Shown: positions 1 to 9,695 of the stretch, piece by piece
How the letters are laid out: every line of letters starts with the position of its first letter
How positions within the stretch are numbered: position 1 is the first letter of the stretch
Assembly (NCBI RefSeq): GCF_024220515.1
Contig: NZ_JAMXOT010000103.1
Location: forward strand, 1-49,640
Length of the DNA: 49,640 nt
Source of the DNA: Oscillatoria sp. HE19RPO
Lineage (GTDB): Bacteria; Cyanobacteriota; Cyanobacteriia; Cyanobacteriales; Laspinemataceae
Direction of reading: 5' to 3'
The notes under the pieces: model-generated
What the model saw: only the letters and a program-made list of their open reading frames with translations
What the model was told of the DNA's origin: nothing
Database searches by the model: none
Program-made: the position numbers and the translations under genes

Positions 1-186
1 CAACAAATAAATCATCCTTGCTTTGATGCGATCGCACCTAACAAGGCTCTTTTAGCCCGCGCAGGCACCGCTTTGTCCGTGTAGCCCCAGGCTTGAGCCT
101 GCGGGTTTTTTGAAGGTTTTATTTTTTGGAGTTCCCTAAATAGGTCATCTGAATTTCATTGCTAAAATACCTAAGTTTTCCTGAAA
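1..186. repeat. Intergenic start of window with repeat remnants
   Basis: No gene is seen here. Positions about 54-110 hold a hairpin-rich repeat (GCCCGCGCAGGC, then CTTTGTCCGTGTAGCCCC, then GCGGGTTTTTT) that recurs near 9.57, 45.45 and 46.28 kb. Positions 117-137 carry, in reverse orientation, the motif AGGGAACTCCAAAAAATAAA that is also found at 45262 and 49567. The remaining bases before the ATG at 187 would hold the sbpA promoter; I see no convincing -35/-10 pair. Confidence 0.5.
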
Positions 187-1233
187 ATGAGTCGCTTTTT
201 GTCCGGCAATTTCTTCATCCGGTGGGTGGTTGTTTTTCTATCGGGAATTAGTTTGAGTGTGGCGATCGCCGCTTGCACAGGTAATCTGGGTAATGGCAAT
301 CCCCTGGAACTGACCCTCGTCTCCTACATGGTCACCCCTTCCGCTTATCAAGAAATCATTCCCCAATTCTTAGACACCTGGAATCAGCAGCACGATCGCA
401 AGGCAGTGATTCGCCAAAGTTATGGCCCTTCCGGGACCCAAACCCGCACAGTTCTGCATGGACTGGATGCGGATGTCGTGGCCCTAGCTTTAGCCTTGGA
501 TATCCAACAACTGCAAAAAGAGGGACTGATTGAACCCGGTTGGGAACAAGAAGCTCCCAATAATTCCATTGTGACCCGTTCAGTCGCTACAATTGCTACT
601 AGATCCAATAATCCCAAAGGCATTCAAACCTGGGCGGATTTAGCCAAGGATGATGTTCAGATTGTCCTAGCGAATCCGAAAACCTCTGGGGGTGCAAGGT
701 GGAGTTTTCTCGCCCTTTGGGGTTCCGTCATCCAAACTGGAGGAACGCCAGAAGCGGCGCGGGCTTTTACCCAGAAAGTCTATGAGAATGCAGTGGTTTT
801 GTCGAAAGACTCGCGGGAAGCAACCGATGCTTTTGTAGAGCAACGTCAGGGCGATGTGTTGGTGAACTATGAAAATGAAATGATTTTAGCGGGACTGAAC
901 GATCGCCCCTTGTCGTACTTTGTCCCAGAGGTGAATATTGCGATCGAAAATGCAGTGGCGGTGATTGATGAAAATGTGGATAAACATGGGAATCGGGAAC
1001 TGGCTGAAGCATTTGTCCAATATTTATTTACCCCAGAAGCCCAAACTGTATTTGCGCGCTACGGGTTCCGCCCGGTAGATTCCACAGTGGAGAGTAATCT
1101 AGGCGATCGCTTTCCCATCGTTAACACCCCCTTTACCATCGAGGATTTAGGCGGATGGGATGCCGTACAACAACAATTTTTTGCCGAAGGGGCAGTTTTT
1201 GATGAGATTCAAGCGAGTCTCTACCGTCCCTAA
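187..1233 (+). CDS. sbpA: Sulfate ABC transporter substrate-binding lipoprotein
   Basis: Binds sulfate outside the cytoplasmic membrane and delivers it to the CysT/CysW channel. The 348-residue protein begins with a hydrophobic signal ending in a lipobox-like AIAAC (Cys30), so it is probably a lipid-anchored periplasmic protein. The mature part has the family pattern LTLVSYMVTPSAYQEIIPQF and the later GGARWSFLALWG and NYENEM segments typical of sulfate- and thiosulfate-binding proteins. Length is normal for the family. It is first in a four-gene operon with cysA, cysT and cysW, 86 bases ahead of cysA. Thiosulfate as an additional substrate cannot be excluded. Expression is expected to rise under sulfur limitation, but no operator was recognised. 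Confidence 0.93.
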   Translation: MSRFLSGNFFIRWVVVFLSGISLSVAIAACTGNLGNGNPLELTLVSYMVTPSAYQEIIPQFLDTWNQQHDRKAVIRQSYGPSGTQTRTVLHGLDADVVALALALDIQQLQKEGLIEPGWEQEAPNNSIVTRSVATIATRSNNPKGIQTWADLAKDDVQIVLANPKTSGGARWSFLALWGSVIQTGGTPEAARAFTQKVYENAVVLSKDSREATDAFVEQRQGDVLVNYENEMILAGLNDRPLSYFVPEVNIAIENAVAVIDENVDKHGNRELAEAFVQYLFTPEAQTVFARYGFRPVDSTVESNLGDRFPIVNTPFTIEDLGGWDAVQQQFFAEGAVFDEIQASLYRP

Positions 1234-1319
1234 CATCGCCTCAATGGGAACTTATCCGTTGAATCCGATGAGGCTTTCCAAGAGAGCCTTTTATTGACTT
1301 CACCCCGCCAGTTGTAATC

Positions 1320-2330
1320 ATGGGAATCTTAATTCAGGACGTTTGTAAAAATTTTGGTTCATTTTTAGCCCTTGATCGGGTCAACCTCGACATTAAGAGT
1401 GGCTCTCTAGTTGCCCTTTTAGGACCTTCCGGTTCGGGTAAATCGACCTTGCTGCGACTGATTGCTGGCCTAGAAGCACCGGATCAAGGTGAAATCTATT
1501 TAACTGGAGAAAATGCCACAAAAGTTCGGGTTCAGGAGCGAAATATTGGCTTTGTGTTTCAGCATTATGCGCTGTTTAAACACATGACCATTCGGAAAAA
1601 TATTGCCTTTCCCTTAGAAATTAGGAAAGTTCCTAAGCCCCAAGTTCGTGAACGGGTGGAACAGTTGTTGGAGTTGGTTCAACTGCAAGGATTAGGCGAT
1701 CGCTATCCGGCGCAACTCTCTGGGGGTCAACGCCAGCGGATTGCCTTAGCCAGAGCTTTAGCCGTCCAACCGAAAGTGTTGTTACTCGATGAACCCTTTG
1801 GTGCATTAGATGCCAAAGTCCGTAAAGAACTGCGGGCTTGGTTGCGACATTTGCATGATGAAGTTCATGTCACCACGGTTTTTGTCACCCACGATCAAGA
1901 AGAAGCAATGGAAGTTGCCGATGAAATTGTGGTGATGAACAATGGTCGAGTGGAACAAGTGGGGAGCGCCAGCGAAATCTATGATCAACCCGCCAGTTCG
2001 TTTGTCATGAGTTTTATTGGTCCGGTGAATGTTCTTCCTATTAATTCAGGACTTTGTACAACTCAGCCTCATGTTTCTACATCGGACCAAATATTTTTGC
2101 GTCCTCATGATTTATTAATTAGAACCAATCCAGAACCTGAATTTGTTTCTGCAAAAGTAACGAGATTAGTTCATTTAGGATGGGAAATTCAACTAGAGTT
2201 ATTGTTGAATTCTGGGGCAATATTGACAGCTCAATTAAGTCGGGAGCGGTATGATGAACTGCAACTCAAAGCCAATCAAGAGGTTTACGTCAAGCCCAAA
2301 GAAACCAGAATATTTTCTGCTCTTTGTTAG
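1320..2330 (+). CDS. cysA: Sulfate ABC transporter ATP-binding protein
   Basis: ATPase that powers sulfate/thiosulfate import on the cytoplasmic face of the CysT/CysW channel. Visible motifs are Walker A GPSGSGKS (residues 35-42), Q-loop region [11 protein letters not shown] signature LSGGQ (133-137), Walker B LLLDEP with Asp157-Glu158, and the switch His191 in [10 protein letters not shown]. The C-terminal 100 residues (from about FIGPVNVLP) are the TOBE-like regulatory domain expected for CysA, with the [10 protein letters not shown] segment. At 336 residues it is full length. It follows sbpA in the same direction and precedes cysT by 138 bases. Confidence 0.95.
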   Translation: MGILIQDVCKNFGSFLALDRVNLDIKSGSLVALLGPSGSGKSTLLRLIAGLEAPDQGEIYLTGENATKVRVQERNIGFVFQHYALFKHMTIRKNIAFPLEIRKVPKPQVRERVEQLLELVQLQGLGDRYPAQLSGGQRQRIALARALAVQPKVLLLDEPFGALDAKVRKELRAWLRHLHDEVHVTTVFVTHDQEEAMEVADEIVVMNNGRVEQVGSASEIYDQPASSFVMSFIGPVNVLPINSGLCTTQPHVSTSDQIFLRPHDLLIRTNPEPEFVSAKVTRLVHLGWEIQLELLLNSGAILTAQLSRERYDELQLKANQEVYVKPKETRIFSALC

Positions 2331-2468
2331 CTAAATCGCAAGAGTTGGTTAATCTAATGGTTTGGTATTTTCAATTATTAAAACAGGCCAAAACAATTGA
2401 TTATCCAAAGATTTAGTTTTTGTCTTGTTTAAGCTCGTCAATAAGTAGTAGCAATAATTCTAAGTTTT

Positions 2469-3320
2469 ATGGCAACTTCCTTCAATTATCCTCGAAAAAG
2501 ATTCCTAAATTCCCTCAGTGGCCTCCTTCATCTATCTTGGCCTTGGCGGATTACGATTGGCTATCTGAGCATCATGCTGTTACTGCCGATGGCCGCTTTG
2601 TTGTGGATGTCGGCGACCAAAGACCCTAGTGAATTTTGGCGAATTGCCACCAGTCCGGTGGCGATGTCTGCTTATGATGTCACCTTTGTTACTGCTTTTG
2701 TTACTGCACTGATTAATGGTGTATTTGGGACTTTAATTGCTTGGGTTTTAGTGCGCTATGACTTTCCTTTTAAGCGAATTGTTGATGCAGCAATTGATTT
2801 GCCCTTTGCCTTGCCAACAGCGGTGGCGGGGTTGACGATCGCCACAGTTTATAGTCGAACGGGTTGGATCGGTTCCCTGCTGGCACCGTTTGGGATTCAA
2901 ATTGCTTTTACCCGGTTTGGAGTCGGCATTGCCATGCTCTTTATCTCCCTTCCCTTTGTGGTGCGAACGGTGCAACCTGTGTTAAGGGAAATAGAGCCAG
3001 AAGTGGAAGAGGTTGCCTGGAGTTTGGGCGCTTCTAATTCTCAAACCTTTTGGCGAATTATTATTCCCCAGTTGATTTCACCGATTTTAATTGGCGTGGC
3101 TTTGGGGTTTTCCCGGGCGGTGGGAGAGTATGGGTCAATTGTGATTGTGGCGTCCAATATTCCGTTTAAGGATTTAATCGCCCCGGTCTTAATTTTTCAA
3201 CGTTTGGAACAATATGACTACTATGGCGCAACGGTGATTGGGGTTGTCCTATTAGCAGTTTCTTTGGGTATTTTATTCGCAATTAATCTCGTACAAGCGT
3301 GGGGAAGACGGTATGCTTAA
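2469..3320 (+). CDS. cysT: Sulfate ABC transporter permease CysT
   Basis: One of two membrane subunits of the sulfate importer. The 283-residue protein has about six hydrophobic segments and a BPD-transporter EAA loop around residues 177-200 (EPEVEEVAWSLGAS, then FWRIIIPQL), which contacts the CysA ATPase. The motif DLPFALPTAVAGL is characteristic of CysT/CysW. The start at 2469 gives the normal length. A different-frame ORF beginning at 2420 is a shadow. The gene overlaps cysW by 8 bases, consistent with translational coupling and 1:1 subunit production. Confidence 0.94.
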   Translation: MATSFNYPRKRFLNSLSGLLHLSWPWRITIGYLSIMLLLPMAALLWMSATKDPSEFWRIATSPVAMSAYDVTFVTAFVTALINGVFGTLIAWVLVRYDFPFKRIVDAAIDLPFALPTAVAGLTIATVYSRTGWIGSLLAPFGIQIAFTRFGVGIAMLFISLPFVVRTVQPVLREIEPEVEEVAWSLGASNSQTFWRIIIPQLISPILIGVALGFSRAVGEYGSIVIVASNIPFKDLIAPVLIFQRLEQYDYYGATVIGVVLLAVSLGILFAINLVQAWGRRYA

Positions 3321-4191
3321 ACGAATCCGTGAACAATCGGGACAGAAGAGTAGCAATTCCAAGCAGCAAGACAAATGGGTGCAGCGGATTGCCATTGGGG
3401 TGGCGATCGCCTACTTAGCATTGGTCCTGTTCATTCCAGCATTGAATGTCTTTTATCAAGCCTTTAGAACCGGCTTCGGCCCCTTTTTCACCAACTTTCG
3501 GGACCCGCACTTTTTATCCGCGATTCAGCTAACCCTTATTGTTGCTGCAATTGTCCTGCCAATTAATACCCTATTTGGACTCTGCGCGGCATGGGCGATC
3601 GCCCGCCATAAAATTCCTGGTCGAGCATTTATTGTCAGCATCATTGACTTGCCATTTTCCATCTCCCCCGTTGTCGCTGGATTGATGATTGTTCTACTTT
3701 ATGGCAGAAATGGCTGGTTTGGTCCCCTAATTCAATCGGCGAATATTCAGATTATTTTTGCCTTACCGGGAATCATCATTGCCAGTTTATTTGTAACCCT
3801 CCCCTTTGTCGCGCGTTCCGTGATTCCCGTCTTAGAGGAAACCGGACCGGAACAGGAAGAAGCAGCAAAAACCCTGGGAGCAAATGATTGGCAAATCTTC
3901 TGGCGGATTACTTTACCGAATATCCGCTGGGGACTGATGTATGGCGTTATTTTAACCAATGCCCGAGCAATGGGTGAGTTTGGTGCCGTTGCCGTCGTCT
4001 CTGGCAACTTGATTGGAAAAACCCAAACGTTACCCTTATTTGTGGAGGAAGCGTATAAGCAGTATCAAACCCAGTCGGCATTTTCCGCAGCGGCATTGTT
4101 AGCCTGTTTGGGATTGATTAGTTTAGTGGCGAAAGAAATTTTAGAGCGACAACAGGGAAGTACGAGGCGAATTGGGACTGGCAAAGGTTGA
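3313..4191 (+). CDS. cysW: Sulfate ABC transporter permease CysW
   Basis: Second membrane subunit of the sulfate importer, pairing with CysT. The 292-residue protein has a charged, Lys/Gln-rich N-terminus of about 25 residues and then about six transmembrane segments. The EAA loop is at about 180-203 (EQEEAAKTLGANDWQIFWRI). The conserved IDLPFSISPVVAGLM and ARAMGEFGAVAVVSG segments match the CysW family. The start codon lies inside the end of cysT. It is the last gene of the operon; repeat-rich DNA with several hairpins follows. Confidence 0.94.
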   Translation: MLKRIREQSGQKSSNSKQQDKWVQRIAIGVAIAYLALVLFIPALNVFYQAFRTGFGPFFTNFRDPHFLSAIQLTLIVAAIVLPINTLFGLCAAWAIARHKIPGRAFIVSIIDLPFSISPVVAGLMIVLLYGRNGWFGPLIQSANIQIIFALPGIIIASLFVTLPFVARSVIPVLEETGPEQEEAAKTLGANDWQIFWRITLPNIRWGLMYGVILTNARAMGEFGAVAVVSGNLIGKTQTLPLFVEEAYKQYQTQSAFSAAALLACLGLISLVAKEILERQQGSTRRIGTGKG

Positions 4192-4480
4192 GTTTGTGAA
4201 AACCCGCACCCTGTTCGCGAAGCGTTCCGTTAGGAAAGGGTGGGGCGTTTGCGGACAAAGCCCGCCTGCGCGGGTTCAAACAAAAACCCGCACCCGTCAA
4301 CGGTGGGGCTATACGGACTAGCCCTGTCAAGGTGGTAAATTTAATGACGAAAAATCGTTATTTCTTGTAGGGGCGCTTCGAGAAGCGCCTGTCCAAGAGG
4401 TAAATTTGATCACGAAAAATCATTGTTTCTTGTCGGAGTAAATGCTTGCGCCCCTACAAATCAATACACCTTGACAGGGC
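4192..4480. repeat. Composite of degraded short repeats after cysW
   Basis: No gene is supported. From about 4198 to 4290 the sequence is a reverse-orientation relative of the hairpin repeat found at 9.57, 45.45 and 46.28 kb (AACCCGCACC, GGACAAAGCCCGCC). A direct repeat of about 38 bases, with several mismatches, starts with GGTAAATTTAATGACG near 4331 and GGTAAATTTGATCACG near 4399. It surrounds a GTAGGGGCGCTTCGAGAAGC hairpin. The region looks like nested insertion of small palindromic elements. Confidence 0.55.
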
Positions 4481-4517
4481 TAGGCTATACGGACAAAGCC
4501 CGTGGTTCGACCCCCCC

Positions 4518-4580
4518 TTCGACTGGCTCAGGACAGGCTTCGACTAGCTCAGGGCAGGCTTCGACTAGCTCAAGGCAGGC
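4518..4580 (+). repeat. Three tandem copies of a 21-bp repeat
   Basis: Three back-to-back 21-base units at 4518-4538, 4539-4559 and 4560-4580, each of the form TTCGACTRGCTCARGRCAGG plus C, differing at three positions. The repeat is 7 codons long and so keeps an ORF open by chance, but no protein is credible here. Just downstream, 4631-4645 reads TACCGGATTTGGTAT, the reverse complement of the terminal motif of the MITE-like element described at 45415. Confidence 0.8.
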
Positions 4581-4711
4581 TTTGCTCACCAGAGCCCTGC
4601 ACGGGCTCAAGAGTAAAAATGATTTTTTATTACCGGATTTGGTATCAATTTCAACGCTCAAATCTTTACCTTTGAAACTGGCTTACAGGAGTTTACTTTG
4701 GCTTGTCATCC

Positions 4712-4822
4712 GGGAGCATCTCAATTTGGCCTCAAAGGGGAATTTATACGTCTTGCTCCCCCTGACCTCTGAGGTCAGGGGGCACCGGCGGTTAGGTCTA
4801 TGAGCCAAATTGAGATGCTCCC
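4712..4822. repeat. MITE-like inverted-repeat element
   Basis: An exact 18-base inverted repeat bounds this 111-bp unit: GGGAGCATCTCAATTTGG at 4712-4729 and its reverse complement at 4805-4822. A second, inner perfect hairpin (CCCTGACCTCTGAGGTCAGG) lies near 4759-4780. No coding capacity is evident. The structure resembles a small non-autonomous palindromic element. A third hairpin (CGCCCCTATAAAGGGGCG) lies at about 4918-4935, outside it. The rest of 4823-5054 shows nothing else apart from an imperfect hairpin near 5006-5045. Confidence 0.65.
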
Positions 4823-5054
4823 TTTCATCCCTTCTAAACTGTTAAAAAAACCAGGTTTGGGAATGGTTTTATTTGCGGTTAAATGCTCAAGTTTTATCAG
4901 TAACTCCCCAATATTTCGCCCCTATAAAGGGGCGTTAGAGGAGATTTATAGATTTTAGACTAGATTGATGGGAAACACACTGATTGACGCTGGAAGCAGA
5001 GGGCATTCCTTCCCCATTCAGTAAGGATTGAATGAGGGGATGCCCGATGCCATT

Positions 5055-6592
<1,538 letters not shown>

Positions 6593-8464
6593 TTAAGGCG
6601 TTAGTTCTTCCACGATGATCCAATTTCCCGAGGAATTCTGACGCCCCCAAATTGTTAAGACTTGCTCATCTGGGCAGGTTTTGAGTTGACCGTCTATTTC
6701 TGCACGCCAGGTGACCAGACTCCAACTTTGACCCGCCATTTCTACCGGATGGGTCAGGGCGATCGCATAGTCCTGGAATCCCTTCTTCTGAAACACCCCG
6801 ATAAATTGTTGGCAATGATTAATGGCGTGATTGGGAATGGAGGATGGGATAGCGGTTGAAGATGTCTGGTGAATTTTAGAAAATTCTCCCGGGTTTGGCC
6901 GATCGCCACTGAGGGGATACTCCTCTGGATTTTCTAAATAAAATATCTGACAATCCAACCAGTCGCCATGTTCAGGAGTCCGATTAAACAGAGGGACCAA
7001 AGCTGCTGGGGCGATCGCATCCTGGAGTAACGCTTCTTGCAACATCCGCACCGGCAAATCCCTCGGTTGACAATGTTGTTCCACACAAAGGGCCGCTGCC
7101 ATTCCTGCCGCTTGTCCAATTCCCATCACCACAGGTTGTAGACGAGTCGCCCCATTGGCAATATGGGATACAGAAATATTTTTTTCACACACTAACAGTC
7201 CATCGGTTTCCCCAGGCACCAAACAACCATAAGGAATCGTAAAAGGCGTCCCCGTCCAACGCCCACCCCAGGGAATAGATTTCGGGGCCAGCTTAAAAGC
7301 GGGGTCGAGATGTTCTAAATCGGGGTAATGATGATCGTTGGCATAATTCCCCAAGGCGATCGCGTCGCAAACTCCTGACTCATCCACAGATAATTTAGCG
7401 ACTCGCCCCCCAAGTGCAGGCAAAATATCCGTTTCTGTCACAGTTTTCACCCCCACCAACCGCCTGCTTTCTCGATAGTACGGATGCAAAGCGTAGGCCC
7501 CACCCCCTAAAACCGAGGTTTTAGAAAAATTGCTGTTCCCTTCGACTCCTTTTATAGAGGAGGGAAAAATATCCTCGGCTAAACCATAGCGAGGCCCCAA
7601 TTCAGATTGGATAAAACGGGCAAAACTTTGGGAATGCGATCGCGCCTCTTGGAGAAACCCTAAACGTGATGCGTCCGTTTCCACCAGTCGCCCTACCCCT
7701 TCCCCATAATCATTGCCCTGAATTGGCCAATTAATCATGAAGCGATTTCCAGGCAATCTACCGTAATTGAGAAAAGACTCAGGGCCATAGTTGTCCCAAG
7801 CGCCCAAAAAGCGACTGCAATCCTCAATAGGAGGTGCAGGAATTTCCGGAGCCCTCGCCCCTTCCCCATAATCCTGCATCACCACCACCCAGGTAGGCGC
7901 TTGTACTGGATATCGTTCCGTTAACAGATTAGAGGCAACAGGGGCGCTGGGTTCCTGCCACTCCCCTTGAAATTCCCACCCCCAACGATAGGGAATTTCT
8001 GCCAATGCCAGTAAATCGCCCAATTCCGTCCCATCCAGGGTAATTTGCGCTTTGACAATAAAATCTTGAAAACAAACCCCTGCGATCGCATTGCCATCGC
8101 GCAGCACTTCCACAGGAACTTGCCCAGAAATCCAGTGCAGATTCGGCAGTTCTTTCACCCAATCTGCAAAAATTTGAGCCGCAGTGCGTGGATCAAAGGT
8201 AAAAAAACTGACCCACCCTTGATCTAATCCTGCCCCTTCACGACATTGCAGAGATTGCAGAAACTCACCCCATAAGCCTGTTTGAAAAGCAGCCAACTCA
8301 TTCCCATCGGGGGCCGAAACCCCTGCCGTGGTCAGCATTCCTCCCAACCAGGGAAATTCACTCACCAGAAGGGTTTTAGCACCGCGACGTGCGGATTGAA
8401 TTGCTGCGGCAGTCCCTCCTGTACTGCCACCGACTACTAAAACATCAGCTTGGAGTTCGTTCAT
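6593..8464 (-). CDS. FAD-dependent oxidoreductase (FAD_oxidored family)
   Basis: A flavoprotein of unknown substrate. The N-terminus MNELQADVLVVGGSTGGTAA is a dinucleotide-binding fold with a GGSTGG glycine motif, followed by a basic-acidic strand end, as in the FAD_oxidored group (flavoprotein dehydrogenases and proteins loosely annotated as xanthan lyase-like). A second conserved stretch, LLVCEKNISVSHIANGATRL with QPVVMGIGQAAGMAAALCVE following, is the C-terminal FAD-contact region of that family. A small domain of about 100 residues follows it. I chose the ATG at 8464 (623 residues); a TTG at 8479 would add five residues. No operon partner is seen. The name xanthan lyase should not be taken as functional evidence. 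Confidence 0.75.
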   Translation of the reverse strand: MNELQADVLVVGGSTGGTAAAIQSARRGAKTLLVSEFPWLGGMLTTAGVSAPDGNELAAFQTGLWGEFLQSLQCREGAGLDQGWVSFFTFDPRTAAQIFADWVKELPNLHWISGQVPVEVLRDGNAIAGVCFQDFIVKAQITLDGTELGDLLALAEIPYRWGWEFQGEWQEPSAPVASNLLTERYPVQAPTWVVVMQDYGEGARAPEIPAPPIEDCSRFLGAWDNYGPESFLNYGRLPGNRFMINWPIQGNDYGEGVGRLVETDASRLGFLQEARSHSQSFARFIQSELGPRYGLAEDIFPSSIKGVEGNSNFSKTSVLGGGAYALHPYYRESRRLVGVKTVTETDILPALGGRVAKLSVDESGVCDAIALGNYANDHHYPDLEHLDPAFKLAPKSIPWGGRWTGTPFTIPYGCLVPGETDGLLVCEKNISVSHIANGATRLQPVVMGIGQAAGMAAALCVEQHCQPRDLPVRMLQEALLQDAIAPAALVPLFNRTPEHGDWLDCQIFYLENPEEYPLSGDRPNPGEFSKIHQTSSTAIPSSIPNHAINHCQQFIGVFQKKGFQDYAIALTHPVEMAGQSWSLVTWRAEIDGQLKTCPDEQVLTIWGRQNSSGNWIIVEELTP

Positions 8465-8671
8465 AGAGATAAAGATCAAGATAGAAAGAGATTTTAGAGG
8501 GCGATCGCGTCCCAGTTATAGCATTCTGATAGGGATGCGATCGGCCAGAGAAGATCCAAATATTGCTGTCGGGGACCTTCAGGGCGATCATCGTACCTGC
8601 GGGAGTCTGAAGCCTCGTGTTAGGCTAAATTCATCTCAACTGCCCACCCCACAACCTTTCCGGAGGTCAAA

Positions 8672-8896
8672 ATGTCCACTTCAACCACCCAGAATTTAAT
8701 TGAATCTGCGATCGCCCAACTGCAACAGCTACCCCCTCAACAGCAGCAACAAGTCCTAGACTACATTGAATTTCTGGCTCAAAAATACATCGAACCTCAA
8801 ACTCCGCAACCTCGCATCCCTGGGTTACATCGAGGTAAAGTTTGGATGAGTGAAGATTTCAACGATCCGATTCCCCCCGAATATTGGAGTGAGTAA
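8672..8896 (+). CDS. DUF2281 / VapB-type antitoxin
   Basis: 74-residue antitoxin of a type II toxin-antitoxin pair, expected to bind and neutralise the PIN nuclease encoded two bases downstream and to repress the operon. The N-terminal half has the DUF2281-like pattern IAQLQQLPPQQQQQVLDYIE. The C-terminal tail (RIPGLHRGKVWMSEDFNDPI, then PPEYW) is the part that normally wraps the toxin. A GGAGGTC ribosome site precedes the ATG. A near-identical second copy lies at 9324. Confidence 0.85.
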   Translation: MSTSTTQNLIESAIAQLQQLPPQQQQQVLDYIEFLAQKYIEPQTPQPRIPGLHRGKVWMSEDFNDPIPPEYWSE

Positions 8897-8898
8897 TC

Positions 8899-9285
8899 AT
8901 GAAATTGCTGCTGGATACCCACACCTTCCTGTGGTGGACAGGTGACAGTGAAAGGCTTTCAGAACGGGTTGACAGTTTATTGGCCGACCCTAGCAACGAA
9001 TTGATTCTCAGTGTCGCCAGCGTTTGGGAGATGCAAATCAAATTGCAATTGGGGAAATTAAACGTAGAGTTGCCCTTACGGGAGTTAATCGAAACCCAAC
9101 AACAAACAAATAATCTGCAACTTCTCCCTATCCAAGTCACCCACGTTTGGGCACTGGAGAATTTGCCGATCGCCCACAAAGACCCTTTTGATAGGATTTT
9201 AATCGCTCAAGCCACGGTAGAACAGCACCCACTTCTCAGTATTGATGCTATCTTTGATGCTTATCCTGTCAATCGAGTCTGGTAG
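8899..9285 (+). CDS. PIN-domain ribonuclease toxin, VapC family
   Basis: 128-residue PIN-domain RNase, the toxin of the pair with the DUF2281 antitoxin. The acidic metal-binding residues are visible: Asp6 in LLLDTHTFLWW, Glu44 in SVWEMQIK, Asp95/Asp98 in KDPFDRIL and Asp116 in LLSIDAIFDAYPV. The DTHTFLWW start and the DPFDR motif are typical of the VapC subgroup paired with DUF2281 antitoxins in cyanobacteria. It starts two bases after the antitoxin stop. The module looks intact and functional. Confidence 0.88.
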   Translation: MKLLLDTHTFLWWTGDSERLSERVDSLLADPSNELILSVASVWEMQIKLQLGKLNVELPLRELIETQQQTNNLQLLPIQVTHVWALENLPIAHKDPFDRILIAQATVEQHPLLSIDAIFDAYPVNRVW

Positions 9286-9323
9286 GGCGGCAGTAGTCCC
9301 TCACAACCTTTCCAGAGGTCAAC

Positions 9324-9560
9324 ATGTCTACTTCAACCACCCAAAATTTAATTGAATCGGCTATCGCCCAACTTGAAAAGCTACCCCCTCAACAGCAGCA
9401 ACAAGTCTTAGATTACATTGAATTTCTGGCTCACAAATACGTCCAACCTCAACCCCCTCAACCTCGCATCCCTGGGTTACATCGAGGGATGGGGTGGATT
9501 AGCGATGATTTTAACGACCCCATTCCCCCTGAATATTGGAGTGATACCAAATCCAGGTAA
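9324..9560 (+). CDS. Second DUF2281 antitoxin copy without its toxin
   Basis: 78-residue paralogue of the antitoxin at 8672, including an almost identical ribosome-binding leader (CACAACCTTTCCAGAGGTCA). The protein matches the first copy up to PPEYWS and then diverges: the first ends in E and stop, this one in DTKSR. The changed end is encoded by ATACCAAATCC, the terminal motif of the MITE-like element at 45415, so the 3' end was replaced by an insertion. No vapC follows; only its last codons survive at 9646-9663. It may still neutralise the first toxin. Confidence 0.8.
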   Translation: MSTSTTQNLIESAIAQLEKLPPQQQQQVLDYIEFLAHKYVQPQPPQPRIPGLHRGMGWISDDFNDPIPPEYWSDTKSR

Positions 9561-9645
9561 AAGTTTTTATAGAGTAGCCTGCGTAGGCAGGCTTTGTCCG
9601 CAAGTGCCCCACCCTTTAGGGTGCGGGTTTTTATTGCAAGTAGGC
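9544..9645 (+). repeat. Truncated MITE-like element at the end of the second antitoxin
   Basis: Begins with ATACCAAATCCAGGT, matching the left end of the elements at 45415 and 46255, and contains the same internal hairpins (GCCTGCGTAGGCAGGC; CACCCTTTAGGGTGCGGG). The right terminal repeat is missing, and the sequence runs straight into the tail of a vapC gene. Confidence 0.65.
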
Positions 9646-9663
9646 GTGAATCGAGTCTGGTAG
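9646..9663 (+). pseudogene. Last codons of a deleted vapC copy
   Basis: The bases AATCGAGTCTGGTAGGG at about 9648-9664 repeat exactly the end of the vapC gene at 9271-9287 (codons for N-R-V-W and stop). Since the antitoxin upstream is also duplicated, this is best read as the scar of a second vapC whose body was lost. Confidence 0.7.
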
Positions 9664-9695
9664 GGTAAGTTAGAGTTTTTTAACAATCACCAACG

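Noticed and set aside
4515-4580. CRISPR array candidate
   Set aside because: The 21-base units are contiguous with no spacers. No CRISPR array or cas gene is present in the window.
4423-4803. 126-codon ORF over the repeat region after cysW
   Set aside because: It consists of translated tandem and inverted repeats (TSSGQASTSSGQ-like) and has no protein character.
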